Shown: positions 23,996-36,379 of the stretch, piece after piece
Layout of the letters: each line of letters begins with the position of its first letter
Numbering within the stretch: the stretch's first letter is position 1
Assembly (NCBI RefSeq): GCF_000218685.1
Contig: NW_006763303.1
Location: 1 to 64,000, forward strand
DNA: 64,000 bases
Source of the DNA: Serpula lacrymans var. lacrymans S7.9
Taxonomy: Eukaryota; Basidiomycota; Agaricomycetes; Boletales; Serpulaceae
Reading direction: 5' to 3'
The notes under the pieces: generated by a model
Databases searched by the model: none
What the model was told of the DNA's origin: nothing
The model's input: only the letters and a program-made list of their open reading frames with translations
Program-made: the position numbers and the translations under genes

Positions 23996-25857
23996 CCCAC
24001 AAAACTCTCAACAAACCCTAGGCAGCTTGTCAGCAAATCTGAGAGGAGCCTTCACTTAAAGACAACAATAAGCAAAAATTGAAGATGGTAGCTTAAGTTT
24101 TAGCTATTTACAATGCTAATGGCCTTCATAACAGGTTAACTACTCCAATGTATTGCTTTACTCTGTTTGATCAATGTTGTTGTGCAGCTGTTAAAATTGT
24201 ATCTTGTATTTTGCCTAAAACCTGTCCAGCTGTGTCATGCTTTTGTGTTTCCATACTTGCCTCAACCACACTTACCCCTTATATATTTGAGTACAAGTTG
24301 AATGTCAGACATAGCTGATAATCCAAATTCAAAGAGCTTAGAATCCACATTTATAAAATATAAATCTGTTGGTCTCCTTTTAGAGCTTTCTATCTTAGGT
24401 AAGATCTTCATCTGAGAAGTTGATCTATCTACTAAGATATCTTATTATAAATTAAGAAACTAGAAGTAGTGGCCCCAGTCCAAAGTCTGTTTTTCAACTC
24501 TTCTGATAGCACTCACATACTATTAAGCAAAACCTAGTATGTATAGATGTAGTGTATTTTAATGTATTTTCTCTTGCTGGGTTCAGATCTGGTGTCAGTT
24601 TTGTGGCAAGAATACTATTTACATCCATTACCAAAATTGTCAATCTTGTTTGTTTATAACTGTTTACAATTGAAAATCACAAATAGAGATTAAATAGACA
24701 AGGAGAAATAAGGGTGTTGAAATAAAGGAAAAAACTAATACAACCCTAAAATTTATTTGTAGCACTACTTCATTTCCTTTATCTATGTTTTGAGCCTGGT
24801 TCTTCTGTGGCTTCTACTATTCAAAATTAGCTTGATGTTTTATAAGTGGGCTCTGTATTAAGGGCAGTGGTTTTTAGTTTGTCACCTAGAGCAAGAATGC
24901 TCAGAAAATATACTGTAATAGGAGCTGTTTACTATCACATTAACACTATAGCCAGTTCCATCTTTTGTATTTCCTGACAATATTTGTCCATGATCTGTAG
25001 AAGTTAACATATATATTGAATTACAGTATATGTTACTGGCTACTTTGCTGTTACATAGAGTATTTGTTTTTGTTGTGAAGTTATCTCCCCCCAAATAATG
25101 TACTATAGTAGAAGAGAATACAGTTTTGAAGAAGCAATTACATTATATATTTGGATTTCTTCATAGTTTACTGTTGTTACAGAGAAAAACAACTATCTTT
25201 AAACTAGATGCAACAAGGAGGTGAGACTTACTTTGCTTAGCATGGCAATGCTTTCATGAAGAGTAGGTGGATCTCATATGTTTCTTACATAGTTTTTGTA
25301 TTCTTTTTTGATTATGCTCACATGTTTCCCACATGGGATATTATTAATAGTCATCTGAGCCTAAAGTCTTTATTTGGCACTAATTAAGGTGGAGATTGAA
25401 AATAGTGGTAGAACTCTAATCTGGAGGGTGAGCTTTTGCACTTGGAATAGACACCAAGAGTGGAAGTGTTACCTTAAATAGTAGGGATGAGGGGTGCTAT
25501 AGCATCTTACTGAGTATTGTAGTGGTGTGAAGTTGATGATGGTTCTGAGGGCACTTTAAATAGAAGGTTTGAGGGTGCTGAAGGCATTTGACCCAGGGCA
25601 CTGCAGGTATTCACCCATAGCACTGCTGAAATGAGTTGAAGGACTCAATTTATTGAGGGGTTAATATAGTCTCTCTGTAAAATGTGCAATTATATTATAA
25701 ATCATCAAATCTTCTGGTTCACAGTTGTGGATTTAATATAATTTTGCATATTCAGATAATAAAGTCAGTTAATCATATCCACATCAAACTGTAGAATTTT
25801 TCAGCCCCCCAATACCTCATCACATATGACAAATGAAGTGTTTCTATATGATATCTG
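23996..25857. other. AT-rich non-coding DNA
   Basis: No gene, RNA or recognisable element. Short open frames only. Confidence 0.4.
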
Positions 25858-25912
25858 GAGGGATGCTCCCACGGGGGGATATCCCATCTATGCATGGGAC
25901 AATCCCACATGT
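25858..25912. repeat. GGGATATCCC-type palindrome cluster adjoining inverted arm
   Basis: GGGGGGATATCCCATCT followed by TGGGACAATCCCACATG, directly beside the right inverted arm. The left arm continues into a comparable cluster (TGTCCCTATGTCCCTTATCC at about 20651). Confidence 0.65.
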
Positions 25913-26013
25913 TGGTGAAATAGACCACAATAGCCCATGGGACTAGAAGCTTTTAGCTGTATATGTTACCACAATATGATCAAGCTAAATGCTGGTCAAA
26001 AGTGGTTGCCTGA
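25904..26013 (-). repeat. Right arm of the 110 bp inverted repeat pair
   Basis: Reverse complement of 20541-20650 at about 95 percent identity by eye. The 5.25 kb between the arms contains solo LTR A, a hAT-like end and the palindromic minisatellite. A third, partial match (GATCAAGCTAAATGCTAGTC) occurs near 29851. Confidence 0.75.
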
Positions 26014-26549
26014 AATGGAGGCTATCCCCTTAGAAGAAACCCTCTAGGGGCATCAGCCAAAGTACCAGCACTTCATTAGCCCACAAAGCACTAATCAGGC
26101 ATAGCCACACAAGCCTCTATTAATACTTTTCCTTCTCACAGTATGACAAAAGGACAATAGTGGTACCACTTCTATTTCTCTTCCCCATTGACTACTAGAA
26201 GTTGAACCACTTTTCTTTTCCTTATTCTTTTTCTCATTGTTCAAATTCCTATTCACTATAAAAGCCCGTCACATCTGTAGCTATCTCTTTGGTTTAATAT
26301 TACTTGAGAACTCCTGCATAAAAGGTCCCTCCCATCCTAAACTATATTGTCCTCCTCTTGTCAAATTTATCAATTTTTGTTAAGCCTGCTTTGTGTTTCC
26401 TAACAATTTGGTGCTGGAAAATAATGAGAGAACAACTACCAACTTGTATTTGCATACAGTAGCAAGACTTTATGCTGGCAATAATTAGGATCATCATATA
26501 AACACATGGACACTGTCTCTTAACCTTGTTGTTTGTGAGACTGATATTC

Positions 26550-26905
26550 TCATTTATGGCCATGTCCCAATATTTGATGCTGACAAACAATCAACTACTA
26601 AACAAATGCTTTTATATACAACACAATAAAAGCATTGTATGTATACTCAGTGAGTAACACTTGCAACATAACAGCAACACCTATAGACATCTTGCAAACA
26701 CATAGAAACTGTTAGGAATCATATTGCTATGGTTGGGTGATATTTCCATATATGGTTATGTGCCAAGGTTTGGCTCCAGCAAAAAATCAATGATAGAATA
26801 CCAGGTATGTCTGTATACTTAGTGAGTAACACTTGCAGTATGCTGGTGACAAAATTAGACATCCTGTAAATACATACAGTAAAAACAATCAGGAATCATG
26901 TTACA
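26550..26905 (+). repeat. Degenerate ~172 bp tandem duplication
   Basis: Two adjacent units, the first from about 26641 with GTATACTCAGTGAGTAACAC and the second from 26813 with GTATACTTAGTGAGTAACAC, each followed by AGGAATCAT about 80 bp later. A weaker partial copy precedes them from about 26550. No coding meaning seen. Confidence 0.7.
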
Positions 26906-28757
26906 TAAAAAAAGAGGGGGGTCATTTGTACCTTGCCAATTATTTCATCAATGCTCTCCTTGTGCGGGTACTGTCTCCTCCTGAGGTAGCAATGAGATCA
27001 ATGAGATCTGTAAGACAAGAAGTGAAGCGAGTAAAATTATGCTGAAAGAAAATGAGGAAACATACCTTCTTTCAATTTCTTTGATCCAGCAAATGGTAAG
27101 TTGTGGTACTTGATCCAATCTTTCAGCTTATCTTGAGTAAGTGCCTGGTTAAATTAATCATCTGTTTCATAGTATTTGAAACAGAGAAAAGGGGAAAAAC
27201 TGATCTGCAACTGTTTACAAAGACCGCTTGGTCTAGTAGCTGTGTCTGAGACTCTGATGGGCTGCTTGTTAATTGTGAATTAGGAGGATTGATGCCTTGG
27301 ACTTCAGAGGTATCTGTTGGCAACAGATGGTCATCATCTGGTGGTGTGGGTGCTTTTTCCTCATGAGAATTTTGTAAGTGTTAGTACATTAGAAAATAAT
27401 TGACAGAAAAGTAAAAAAAAACTGTACCCCTCCAGCTTGTTTCCACAGACTCCAGAAGTGTTCACCAGTTGTTTGAAGATACACTATCATATATGAATTT
27501 GTTTCATGTATGGACATGGCAACATATGACATATTCTATGCTATCAAAAGTACCTCATCTTGAAGTACACATTCCATAGCACTATGTCACAAAGTCTTAT
27601 AATATGATGACCGCTAGTTCTGGAGATATGAGCCAAACAAGAATGCTTGTATCACTTACTGTCAGCCACATTGGCAGAGTATCCACTGAACTGAGACAAG
27701 GCTTATGTGTGAGTGTCTTGAAATGGCAAACTAGCATAACAAATGTTCAGAGCCTAGCCACAGTAAACCTATGATTGAAACATTACACTTACTCTGAGCT
27801 CCCCTTACTGATATGTACATCTTAGGTTCTGGGGACATCTTATAGCCTGTGAGAGATTATCCTTGACTGGAATGGTCCCACAGTGGTTATGGGATGTCCC
27901 GTTTGTGAGCTGGGATGGTCCTAGATAAGTTAGTTCTAAATCTTGCACTTTTTTAGCTAGGCCACAATTTGTTGAAATGAGAAGTTGGGAAATCTGGTAC
28001 TATTGTTGTATATATACAGTTGCTGAAGACAATATTTATAACCAAAGCCCTTAAAGGCCAGAATTATCTGCTGTATTGTACTTTGGGATAGACTTACACA
28101 GACAGATTACCTTCACTCAAATTTTCTACAAATGTTTAGGGAGCTGCATAAGGTGTGATGATCAGCTCCACTATGACTTTTCAAGCTTCTAGTTTCCCAG
28201 GGTTTTAGTGCAGCCAAGAAAGTAACCTGTGAGAAAATGTAAACTAGCTGGTCAAGGATTGTGAAACATTGAGCTAACAGTGCACCATTATATATTGAGG
28301 AAGAATTGATTCTGCAGTATCTGATGTATTATAAAATAGTATGAGAATATCAGATGGCAATGACATATAGCCTAAAGCAAGCCAAATAATATATCGACTG
28401 AGGTACTCTTGTGATCTCCTGGGTCATAATTTAACCTTGTAATCTTCTCATACAATAGCCCTCCAGAGTAGATGTGGAACCAGCTGCCTACAATATACAA
28501 GACCTGCATTGAGCCTGTGAAAAGAGGATAAAGGCTGGGCTGGAGAGGTAGTGACAAAGAAAAAACCTGATGATCTAACTTTATTTGACTAATCAAATAA
28601 AGTGTCTGAAATAATTGCAAAGGATATTTGTATTTTGGAGATCTTGGAAAGATTATTTCCCTGCCATGCTAGTAGTACTTTTGTCACAAATAGTTTGGGA
28701 TTTAGGTAAAACACTAAGTTTAAATGTCTTGAAGTTAAATTAGTGGTGGATCTATTT
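26906..28757. other. AT-rich non-coding DNA
   Basis: No gene recognised. One GGGAT/TCCC motif cluster lies at about 27868-27925 (GGTCCCACAGTGGTTATGGG and GATGTCCCG). A minus-strand open frame near 27123-27323 is Ser/Pro/Gln-rich but matches nothing I know. Confidence 0.4.
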
Positions 28758-29000
28758 GGGATGACCTGTCACCACTATGGGACCATCCTAGCTTGCATGT
28801 GGGATGTCCCATCATCACTATGGGACTATCCCAGATTGTACATGGATCATCCCATGACCACTGTAGGACTTCCCATGATGTATATGAGACACCCTATGTC
28901 CTATTACAGGATCATCCTAGACTGCATCCAGAACACCCCACAACTACTCTGGGACCATTCTAGCTTGCATATAAAACATCCCACAACCTATCCAAAATTG
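28758..29000 (+). repeat. Palindromic minisatellite, ATGGGACCATCC / TGGGATGTCCCATCA type
   Basis: Irregular array of alternating ACTATGGGACTATCCCAG, GTGGGATGTCCCATCA and GGATCATCC units. It is open in one frame by chance, giving a Trp/Tyr/His-rich translation that I do not take as a protein. Confidence 0.75.
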
Positions 29001-30035
29001 TCCTTTCAAAACTTCCTCACTCTTTATATGAGATGTTCCATTACTCACCTGCAAGCCTTCTCTTTTCACAATCTTGGACATTGCATCCTTAAGCCTGGCC
29101 TGCACTCCCACTCATGTACACCATTTTGTTTTGGTAACATTGTCTATCTTTCTTGAAGTACATCATACTCCTTTGAAAATCTTGTTTTTGCTATAAACCT
29201 AGATTGATATAAGCTTTTCTGTGATAATGGCACCCTCTACTTTTAATTTCCACACACTATAAAAACAAAACAACAATGGTAGACTTTCTCAAGCAGACAG
29301 CCAAGAAATTTTCCAAGTCCCTATGTGACTGTTTGATTTGTTATTATCCAACAACAAAGCAAGCCTACATTCAATTGTTTATTATTTTATAAAAAGGGCC
29401 ATATTAACTTTGCAACATGCTGCTGTAATCTCTGCAAGGGATAGAAGTTTTTGGCAGCATTGTTACAAAGGCTGAATTGTCAATCTGAGGAGCTTTATGA
29501 AGTTTAGTGGTTATTACATTCAAAATATCCCTTACATCTGTTCTGTTGTTAATTTTACCAATATGTAATGTAACACATGAGAGCCATTGATAAACAATAA
29601 TTTGAAGCATAGCTTCCTTTTTCAGAACAACATTTATATTATGTATATGCAGCATGATTACTAATAGTACTTTATAAGACTAGGCTTCAAAGTACATAAT
29701 TTAATGAAGTGGAATCTATCCTGTAAAATGCAAAGTATTATGTGGGAGGTAATTGGAGTCACTCAAGTACTGGGATCATCCCAGATGCAAAAACAATGGG
29801 ACAGACCAGGAAAAATCCACCTCTTAGGTGGATAGATGTACAGTAGGTGATCAAGCTAAATGCTAGTCTTCTGTGGATGCCCGAAGTGTTTGAGCCATAC
29901 ATCTATTACATCAACACTCCATCACCATCACTCAACAGGAACCTGAGGAAGCCGAACAACTACTTGTCACATTTGTGGTGGAGTACAAATTAATTTATTA
30001 CCAATGTAAAGCAAACCGACTCCACTTTGTCCATC
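29001..30035. other. AT-rich non-coding DNA
   Basis: No gene recognised. One TGGGATCATCCCAG palindrome lies at about 29768, and a partial copy of the inverted-repeat arm near 29851. Confidence 0.4.
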
Positions 30036-30702
30036 TGTAAGGCAACCAAAACGAAGCTATATAACAACAAGTCCAACAGGCTAGGTCTTCAACCTCGACA
30101 AAAGGCAAGCGATAGAACTGAGTGGAGGTTGCTGAAGAGTATCAGAGTAGGCGCGAATCTTAACTAATATTGAACTGAAGAACTACTACTACAACTGAGT
30201 ACTACTTATATAGGGAACAGAGAGGATCCAGCGGGAAAGTAAGTGCTGAAGTAAGTAAGGGGCTGGATCCTATAATAGGCAACTGAGTAAGAAGATGAAT
30301 AAGGGAACGAGTTAGCGCTTAGGAATCATATAACAAAGCGCTGAGGTAATGTGAGAAAGAATGAGTAAAGGATATATGATTGGCTGATACAGCTACCCTT
30401 ATGAATCAGGCTCTGTCATGCAGCCAGCTCGCTTATCGATCTAACTCCGGAGTATTCCCATGGCGGCTAATGGTTCAGCCTACAACCGTTAGCGGGATAT
30501 CTCCCGGGAGTACCTGAGGAACTATCCTCCTAGAATGTAAGTAACGAAATAGTCTTTGAGGTAATTGGAAAAAGAAAAGAAACAAAATGACTAGAAGTAT
30601 ACCAAATGTAACTTCGAGTCCAATAGCTAAGGGTGTTACCGGGAATTCTTCTGACAACCAAGGCATGACGGGAATGCGATGATGAAAAATTGATTCCTCA
30701 CA
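30036..30702 (+). mobile_element. Solo LTR, copy B, with 5 bp target duplication
   Basis: A 667 bp element beginning TGTAAGGCAACC and ending GATTCCTCACA, flanked by the perfect 5 bp direct repeat CCATC (30031-30035 and 30703-30707). It is homologous to copy A but visibly diverged and with indels. No retrotransposon genes adjoin it. The clean target duplications on both copies show two independent insertions of one LTR family followed by internal deletion. Confidence 0.85.
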
Positions 30703-32115
30703 CCATCCATCTATCCATTCCCTCCTACACATTGCCTCTGAAACACATTGCACTGGACCTGGGATATGTTCTTCTCAATGGACCATGGAGCGGACAATTG
30801 GAATCCTTGGTCAAGAGATCCGTCTTCACTCCAATCCATATCAGAATCTCTCACAGTATGCAGTCTTACGTGCGCAAATTAATGCTCTCAAGGCTATGAT
30901 ACTGGATCTTGAAGCTGATAACTTATGACAGGTGGGGGGCCCATAAAACCTGGCAGAGGGCAGTAGGCAGGGTTTGTTATGATTGGTCTTTCCTTGTATT
31001 ACCAGAGCCTATCAGGGACTCTTATTTCATTTATGCAGTAGCTAGATACCGCTACTTACCTAATCCCTACACGTGTTGCTGTTACTATATTCGTTGCTTA
31101 CCTGTAGCCCTGGCACAACCCAGGAGACTTGCCCTAAAGGGGCTGTAGTACTATATAACTTCTGCCTGTACATAGTACAAACTCCAATACAGATATACAC
31201 TTTCAACAGCAATAACTTATTATTCACAGAAAGACCCTCTCGTCTCAGAACTGCACTCTCTAACCTCGTTAGAGGCTCAGCAAGATAGCTCAATTATAAC
31301 CACTGAACGATATCCAGATATCTCCCCATCTCTGTGTTAACTACTCATTGCACTATGAGTGTAACAGGGTTATAGTGTCATACAAGAAGTCAAGATGGCT
31401 GAGCACATATATGAAGATCTGGTTCACGGCAATGAATCTGCATGAGTTCACTTTGGCTACTCTCAGAAGCTGAGGCCGGTGGTATAAGAACATCATAAGG
31501 CTCTGATATCATTTAGCAAAGCATAGATCATGATGTGGATGGCAAATACCTTGTTTGATTGAGATTTGCCCAAGGTTTTTAATATCAAGGCTATCGGCTG
31601 GTTTGATCTCTTCCAGAGTTTGCTTGATTTTGAGGACTACAGTCTAAGTTTAAATTGTATTTGATTAAAGGCCATGTCAATATACAACATAGAATAACTT
31701 ACCAGAGGGCCTGGATGATTTGGAGTCACCGTAAAAGAGTAAGTCTTGAAATCAACCATGAGGTTGTTGACGTATACCACTACAACACTTTTGATGTGAG
31801 ATATCTTTGCCTCTATTAAATTTCTGGTAGTCATAGTAGCGAGAATAATTGCAGAGATAATATCAGAGGCAAAGATATACTGTAGTGTTGTCAAAGAAAT
31901 CCTGGTCACAAGACCAGTGCCCCAACACATCTGGTCCCCCAACACATTAGATGCCCTTCTTGGCTCATACCACCACTACAAGATGTTGGATTTATCTTTA
32001 CCCACTCCTTCTAGTGATAGTGACTCAGAACTATTTTTTCCATTGGTGTGAGACACAACAAGTTCCTCGGCTAGATCAGATGAGATATTGAAAGTAAGTG
32101 GGTGGACTCTTAATT
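30703..32115. other. Non-coding DNA with possible gag-like fragment and decayed LTR
   Basis: At about 30780-30900 a plus-strand frame contains NLSQYAVLRAQINALKAMIL, faintly reminiscent of a retrotransposon gag N-terminus. GCTCTGATATCAT at about 31501 is the reverse complement of a primer-binding-site-like TATCAGAGC. Neither is enough to define an element. No intact gene. Confidence 0.3.
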
Positions 32116-33394
32116 CATTTTATCTTATCTTTTTTAGGAGAGCTATATGCGTCTTCCCGATCTCAAATATAGTAAAGGCACAAGCAAGAAAACACACGAC
32201 TCCTACAAAACTTTACTAAGGAAATACGAGAAGACCAAAAATAAGTTGGTATTGATAACAGGGAAATATACTAACCTACAGTGAGTTTAAGTATATATTT
32301 ATCATGAGTAGGATTAACAAGGAGAAGGTAAAATTTCAATACACTTGCACAGTCAACTTCAAGCCTTAGTATGACCAAGGAGCCATGCAAATTTGTCATG
32401 AATCAGTACAAACACAAAGATTTTCCAATGATATCATTTTGGATTGCAAAGGATTGGAGGGTGTTCTTTGATGCCAAGAAAAACACATCAGATATAATCA
32501 AGGCTGCCAGACCGAAAGGACCCAGTTGCTGTGCCAATGGTGTGAATGTTGCCACAAGACTCATTCGGTTCAGTGATGGAGAAGTCATTAATGGCCATTG
32601 TGCAGCTGCAATTCAAAAGGTTATATGAAATTTCTTCAATGAGCTTCGGAACAATGTGGTTGTTCCTGTTTTTTTTTTGCAATGCCATGTCAATTTTCAA
32701 AACACATGTTCCCTCAAAGCAATTGATTCTTACCCAGAACTGGCTTACTGTACAGATAACTGGAAAATCTCCAAGATTGCTTGTGAGTCGTACTGGGTGT
32801 GGAAATGTTACCACATTGATGGCAAAAATGAAAAAGAGGTCAAATCCAAGGAGAGCTCCAAAACTTTATTAGGGAAATGTAAGGAATCCAAAACAGAAGG
32901 ACACAAGGATGCGTCAATCAAGAAGGCCAGGCTGGAGACTGGCAATTTGTCAGACTTGGACTTGATTGACTTGCACACCGACATTGTTGGATGTTCTGCA
33001 GACTCCAGTAAAGTAGCCAAACTTCATGCAACCAGCAAGGACACCACCACAAACAATGTACTAGACAATGCAAAGGCCCCATGTTTGAAAATCAGGTATA
33101 AAAAGCCCATGTACGTATATTATTTTGTTTTATTCTACTGACAATAACCATTCTCATAGTGCGTCAACCATATCAGCCACTCACCCCGTCCCACCAATTC
33201 CATCCAGCTCAGCCACTCTATACATTGCATCTGCTGAGAACTGTGCCTTACAAGTGGGCACCTCCGACATCATATCAGCAGCATTATTGCTGACATCAGC
33301 TGTGGAGAAAACTAAGAAAGTAAAAGAAGGTGCTAAGAAGATATCATCAAGTAAGGACTATCTGAAAGTAACAGTTGCCATCACACCAAGGTAA
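32116..33394 (+). pseudogene. Degenerate hypothetical protein gene in the AT-rich island
   Basis: One frame encodes SYMRLPDLKYSKGTSKKTHD near 32140, then MTKEPCKFVMNQYKHKDF from 32371. It is broken by TGA at 32626-32628 and resumes with NFFNELRNNVVVP and SYPELAYCTDNWKISKIACE, followed by a Lys-rich segment. A plausible intron (about 33096-33160, GTATAA...CATAG) leads to a final piece ending at 33394 (KDYLKVTVAITPR). I do not recognise a function. The pattern of a short conserved core and a charged tail is seen in genes carried by basidiomycete DNA transposons, but that link is inference. Confidence 0.4.
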
Positions 33395-33819
33395 CGCTTG
33401 TTCGTTGTATGATACACTTACTGATTTTTTGTAGAAATTTATGTGAAAAGTTAATACCTAGTGCTCTTTGTAATCTATGTATCTGTTATTAGGTAGTTGT
33501 CTCTACTTTCCTCTGCCAGAGAAAACCAATTGTTGTAGTTCATCACATCATGATGTCACAATAGCTAACAAGTGCACCAACATGTTATCACAATATGCCA
33601 CACTGCAAACCCCACAAACATAGGGTCAAAATGATACAGTATATATGTACCACTTTATGACATGTATTCCACAATAACTATGGAAAGTCCTGATATAACT
33701 TTAAATTTGTCTGTTTCAGTACTCTAGTCAATTTAAAGTTATTACTGGGCTTTGCTCAATTTCCAAGTGAATCAATACAATGCTATGGTATTCCATTCCA
33801 AACCAAATAATGATACTGC
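33395..33819. other. Non-coding DNA
   Basis: No gene or clear repeat recognised. Confidence 0.4.
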
Positions 33820-33930
33820 ACTCATGGGATATCCCAGTTATCATTGCTGGGACATCCCAGCACTTATGGGCTATCCCAGCACTCATGGGTTATCCCAGTC
33901 AACATTTCTGGGATATCCCAGCTAACTTGA
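33820..33930 (+). repeat. GGGATATCCCAG palindromic minisatellite
   Basis: Five units in about 110 bp: ATGGGATATCCCAG, TGGGACATCCCAG, TGGGCTATCCCAG, TGGGTTATCCCAG and TGGGATATCCCAG, each separated by 12-18 bp. The arms GGG/CCC are constant while the centre varies, suggesting that the palindrome itself is conserved. Confidence 0.8.
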
Positions 33931-34989
33931 AAGTATACCATGGTACACCATACTCCAGGGAGCTACTAGCCCCTTAGGTTTGGAGATTATGTACAAGCTA
34001 AGAGCCCTAAAACATAGGTTGCCTGAAGTGCTAAAATAGGAAAAAGTCTTTTGTACAGTTTGTCTGTGGAAACACTGTGCACCTACAGTTCAACAAAACT
34101 TGATCACAACCACCAAAATCTCAGCTTTGAAGCTTCAAAAAGGTGGGTATAAACTGTGACACAGTATGAATAGCTTTATTTGAAAGTTTGTGTGACAACT
34201 TGGTACATCACCCTGCATTTGGATCATCCCATCCTACCTTTGGGACAAACCTTGGATTGTAATAATCAAGGCAAAAGAGGGCTTCACATGGGTTGTCATA
34301 TGTTAGAACAACCAGTGAATAACCCTGCTCTGGTTGTGGTAATTAATTGACTAGAAATACTAAGAAGAAGCTCAGTCAATTGTAGAATGACTGTTTATTC
34401 AATAATTACCTAGAAATATTAAGAAGAAGCTATAGTACTATCAGTAAAATATTTTTAATGAATGTAGCTATGACATACCTCAGTCAATTGTAGAATGACT
34501 GAGGTAAAACTAGTATGAGGATAGAAATGAAGTGTATTGCAAGGTTGTCTAAGTCCAAAATCAAATAAAGAAGGTATTTCTCACATGTTGAATAAACGCG
34601 TCACGGCTATCAACAAGTTCTTTCTAATCAATGATAGCAAGTGTGTAGTGTAGGCTCAACTTTGTTTTTCCAAGCCCAACACCTGCATATATCAGTTTTC
34701 CATGATCCTACTTGCTGTTTTTCTTTCTTTCACAGCTAGGTTAGTGTTGGAAAACTAGTCAAAAACTGCACACAGCATATGTTGTCTCAGATCAACTGCA
34801 ATAATAACTGTTTCACATCTTTTTGAGGATCATATCTCCTTTTTTTTCAATTCCTAACTAGCACTGTAACAGTGACACATTTGAGCTAATTATCTATTGA
34901 GTAGGTTGTTGAACAGTTAGTGAAAATTTGAATATTGCTCCAATATTGGATGGATAGATAGAACACTCTACAACATGACTATGCTGTAA
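33931..34989. other. AT-rich non-coding DNA
   Basis: No gene. GGATCATCCCATCC lies at about 34219, and a small local duplication of CTCAGTCAATTGTAGAATGA at about 34372 and 34478. Confidence 0.4.
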
Positions 34990-36379
34990 TTACAATTCAT
35001 CAGATATTCCCCTTGCCCTTTTCCTTGGTGAACCAATACTTTTACTGGGGGATACCAAGTAGCTCAAATGAGCCATGACTACATTTCCCTCGTCCCAATC
35101 ATCCATCCACACATTTGAGCTGCCATGATACTCATCTATTAATGTGACATATTTGGCCATTTTGAACAATTCCCCATCAGCTTTTGAAATGGAGTCACCC
35201 TCTTCCAAACTGGCCCCATCACCGGCTTCATTGAGAGTATCAGAACCTGCACCGCCAGGTGTGCTTTCATATGCAGTGTTTTGCATGTTAAAAGCCACAT
35301 TATTAAGATCATCTGCTAATAGCCCCCAGCTCTCTGGTAGAGGCTATGCTCCTTCTATCTCATCAACCTTGGATTTCCACTTGACACACAGCTTACAGAG
35401 CTTGTCAGCTTGGCAATCCAGCTGATATTGAATATCACAGTTGTTGCCTAACAATAATAAAAGTCAATTTCTCTCAAATATTATTTGGCCAGATTTATCA
35501 CATATCTCCATGGCTTTTTGGAGACTTTGCCATTCCTCCATAAGCCACAGCTGTAAGGCACATTTTTCTACCTTTAAATGCTTCTCTTCTTCTATACATC
35601 TGTCCAGCTCCAGCGTGTACCAAATACCTTCTCTAATATGCTCGTTTGAAAGCTAGCCAGGTGGTGATTGGTCCTCAGAAAATTTGTCTAGTCCAATGTC
35701 TTGCCATATGTTGTTGTCTATGTCCAGCTGAAATAGTGTTTCTTTTGCTATGCATTGAGGTGGAACCACAGTGCAAGGGGCTTTGCACTGAGTAATGAGC
35801 TTACTGAGCTCATCACATAATTTGTTGTAAGCGGCAACCAGTTTGGGGGCTCCTGGCTCACAACGCTTGGCAGATGTTTTAATATGACTGTGAAGTTTGT
35901 GTACTACACTGTTTCAGTAATAATTTAAATCTGTGAAGTAAAAAGGTATGTACCACTGCTTGTGCGCCAATAGGACCGCTCAAGCCTTTCTATCTCAAAC
36001 TTCCACTGGCGTAAATGATCTCTAATTCATTGTTTGAGGGCCAAGGCATTCATGCAAGTTCACATATAAGTATTTTTATTGAGTTTATCCAGGTTGATGT
36101 AACACCAAGGGCAGACATCAAGTGAGTGATCTTGCTTTCTAAAGAATGACATTTGAGTTGAAGCTCTGAAATATGTATATCTAGATCAAAAGTATTGATA
36201 TCAGTGTGATTTTGTCCAAATAAGGTAGATTCCATATCTTGTAGCTGTTTGCGATTGACTTCTAAGTTCTTTTGTAGAGTGAGAATGATTTGATGGCTTG
36301 ACTTCCTCTGTTGTGATTTCAACCTGTTATTATGTTCCATCATGTCACTAAATATGGATGTGGGGTGTAAGTTACTCAC
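34990..36379 (-). pseudogene. Second KDZ-type transposase relic (C-terminal part)
   Basis: Minus strand. From 36379: KNLEVNRKQLQDMESTLFG, then SLESKITHLMSALGVTS. Next is MNALALKQ, a stop and IRDHLRQWKFEIERLERSYW. After a probable intron (about 35887-35960): CEPGAPKLVAAYNKLCDELS, then LFQLDIDNNIWQDIGLD. Later segments are IREGIWYTLELDRC and WLMEEWQSLQKAMEICDKSG, ending GSPRKRARGISDEL at 34990. This order matches the C-terminal region of a KDZ transposase subfamily different from the relic at 18872-19866. Several TAG stops are in frame. The catalytic N-terminal two thirds are absent. Confidence 0.6.

Noticed and set aside
28743..29156. Plus-strand frame of 137 codons
   Set aside because: It is a translation of the GGGAT/ATCCC minisatellite, open by chance.
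30975..31208. TGTT...AACA segment as a possible LTR
   Set aside because: The 5 bp flanks (GGGTT and GCAAT) do not match, and no second copy was seen.
31495..31520. Primer-binding-site-like TATCAGAGC on the minus strand, possible Copia element
   Set aside because: No matching LTR pair, target duplication or pol sequence nearby; a single 9 bp match is weak.
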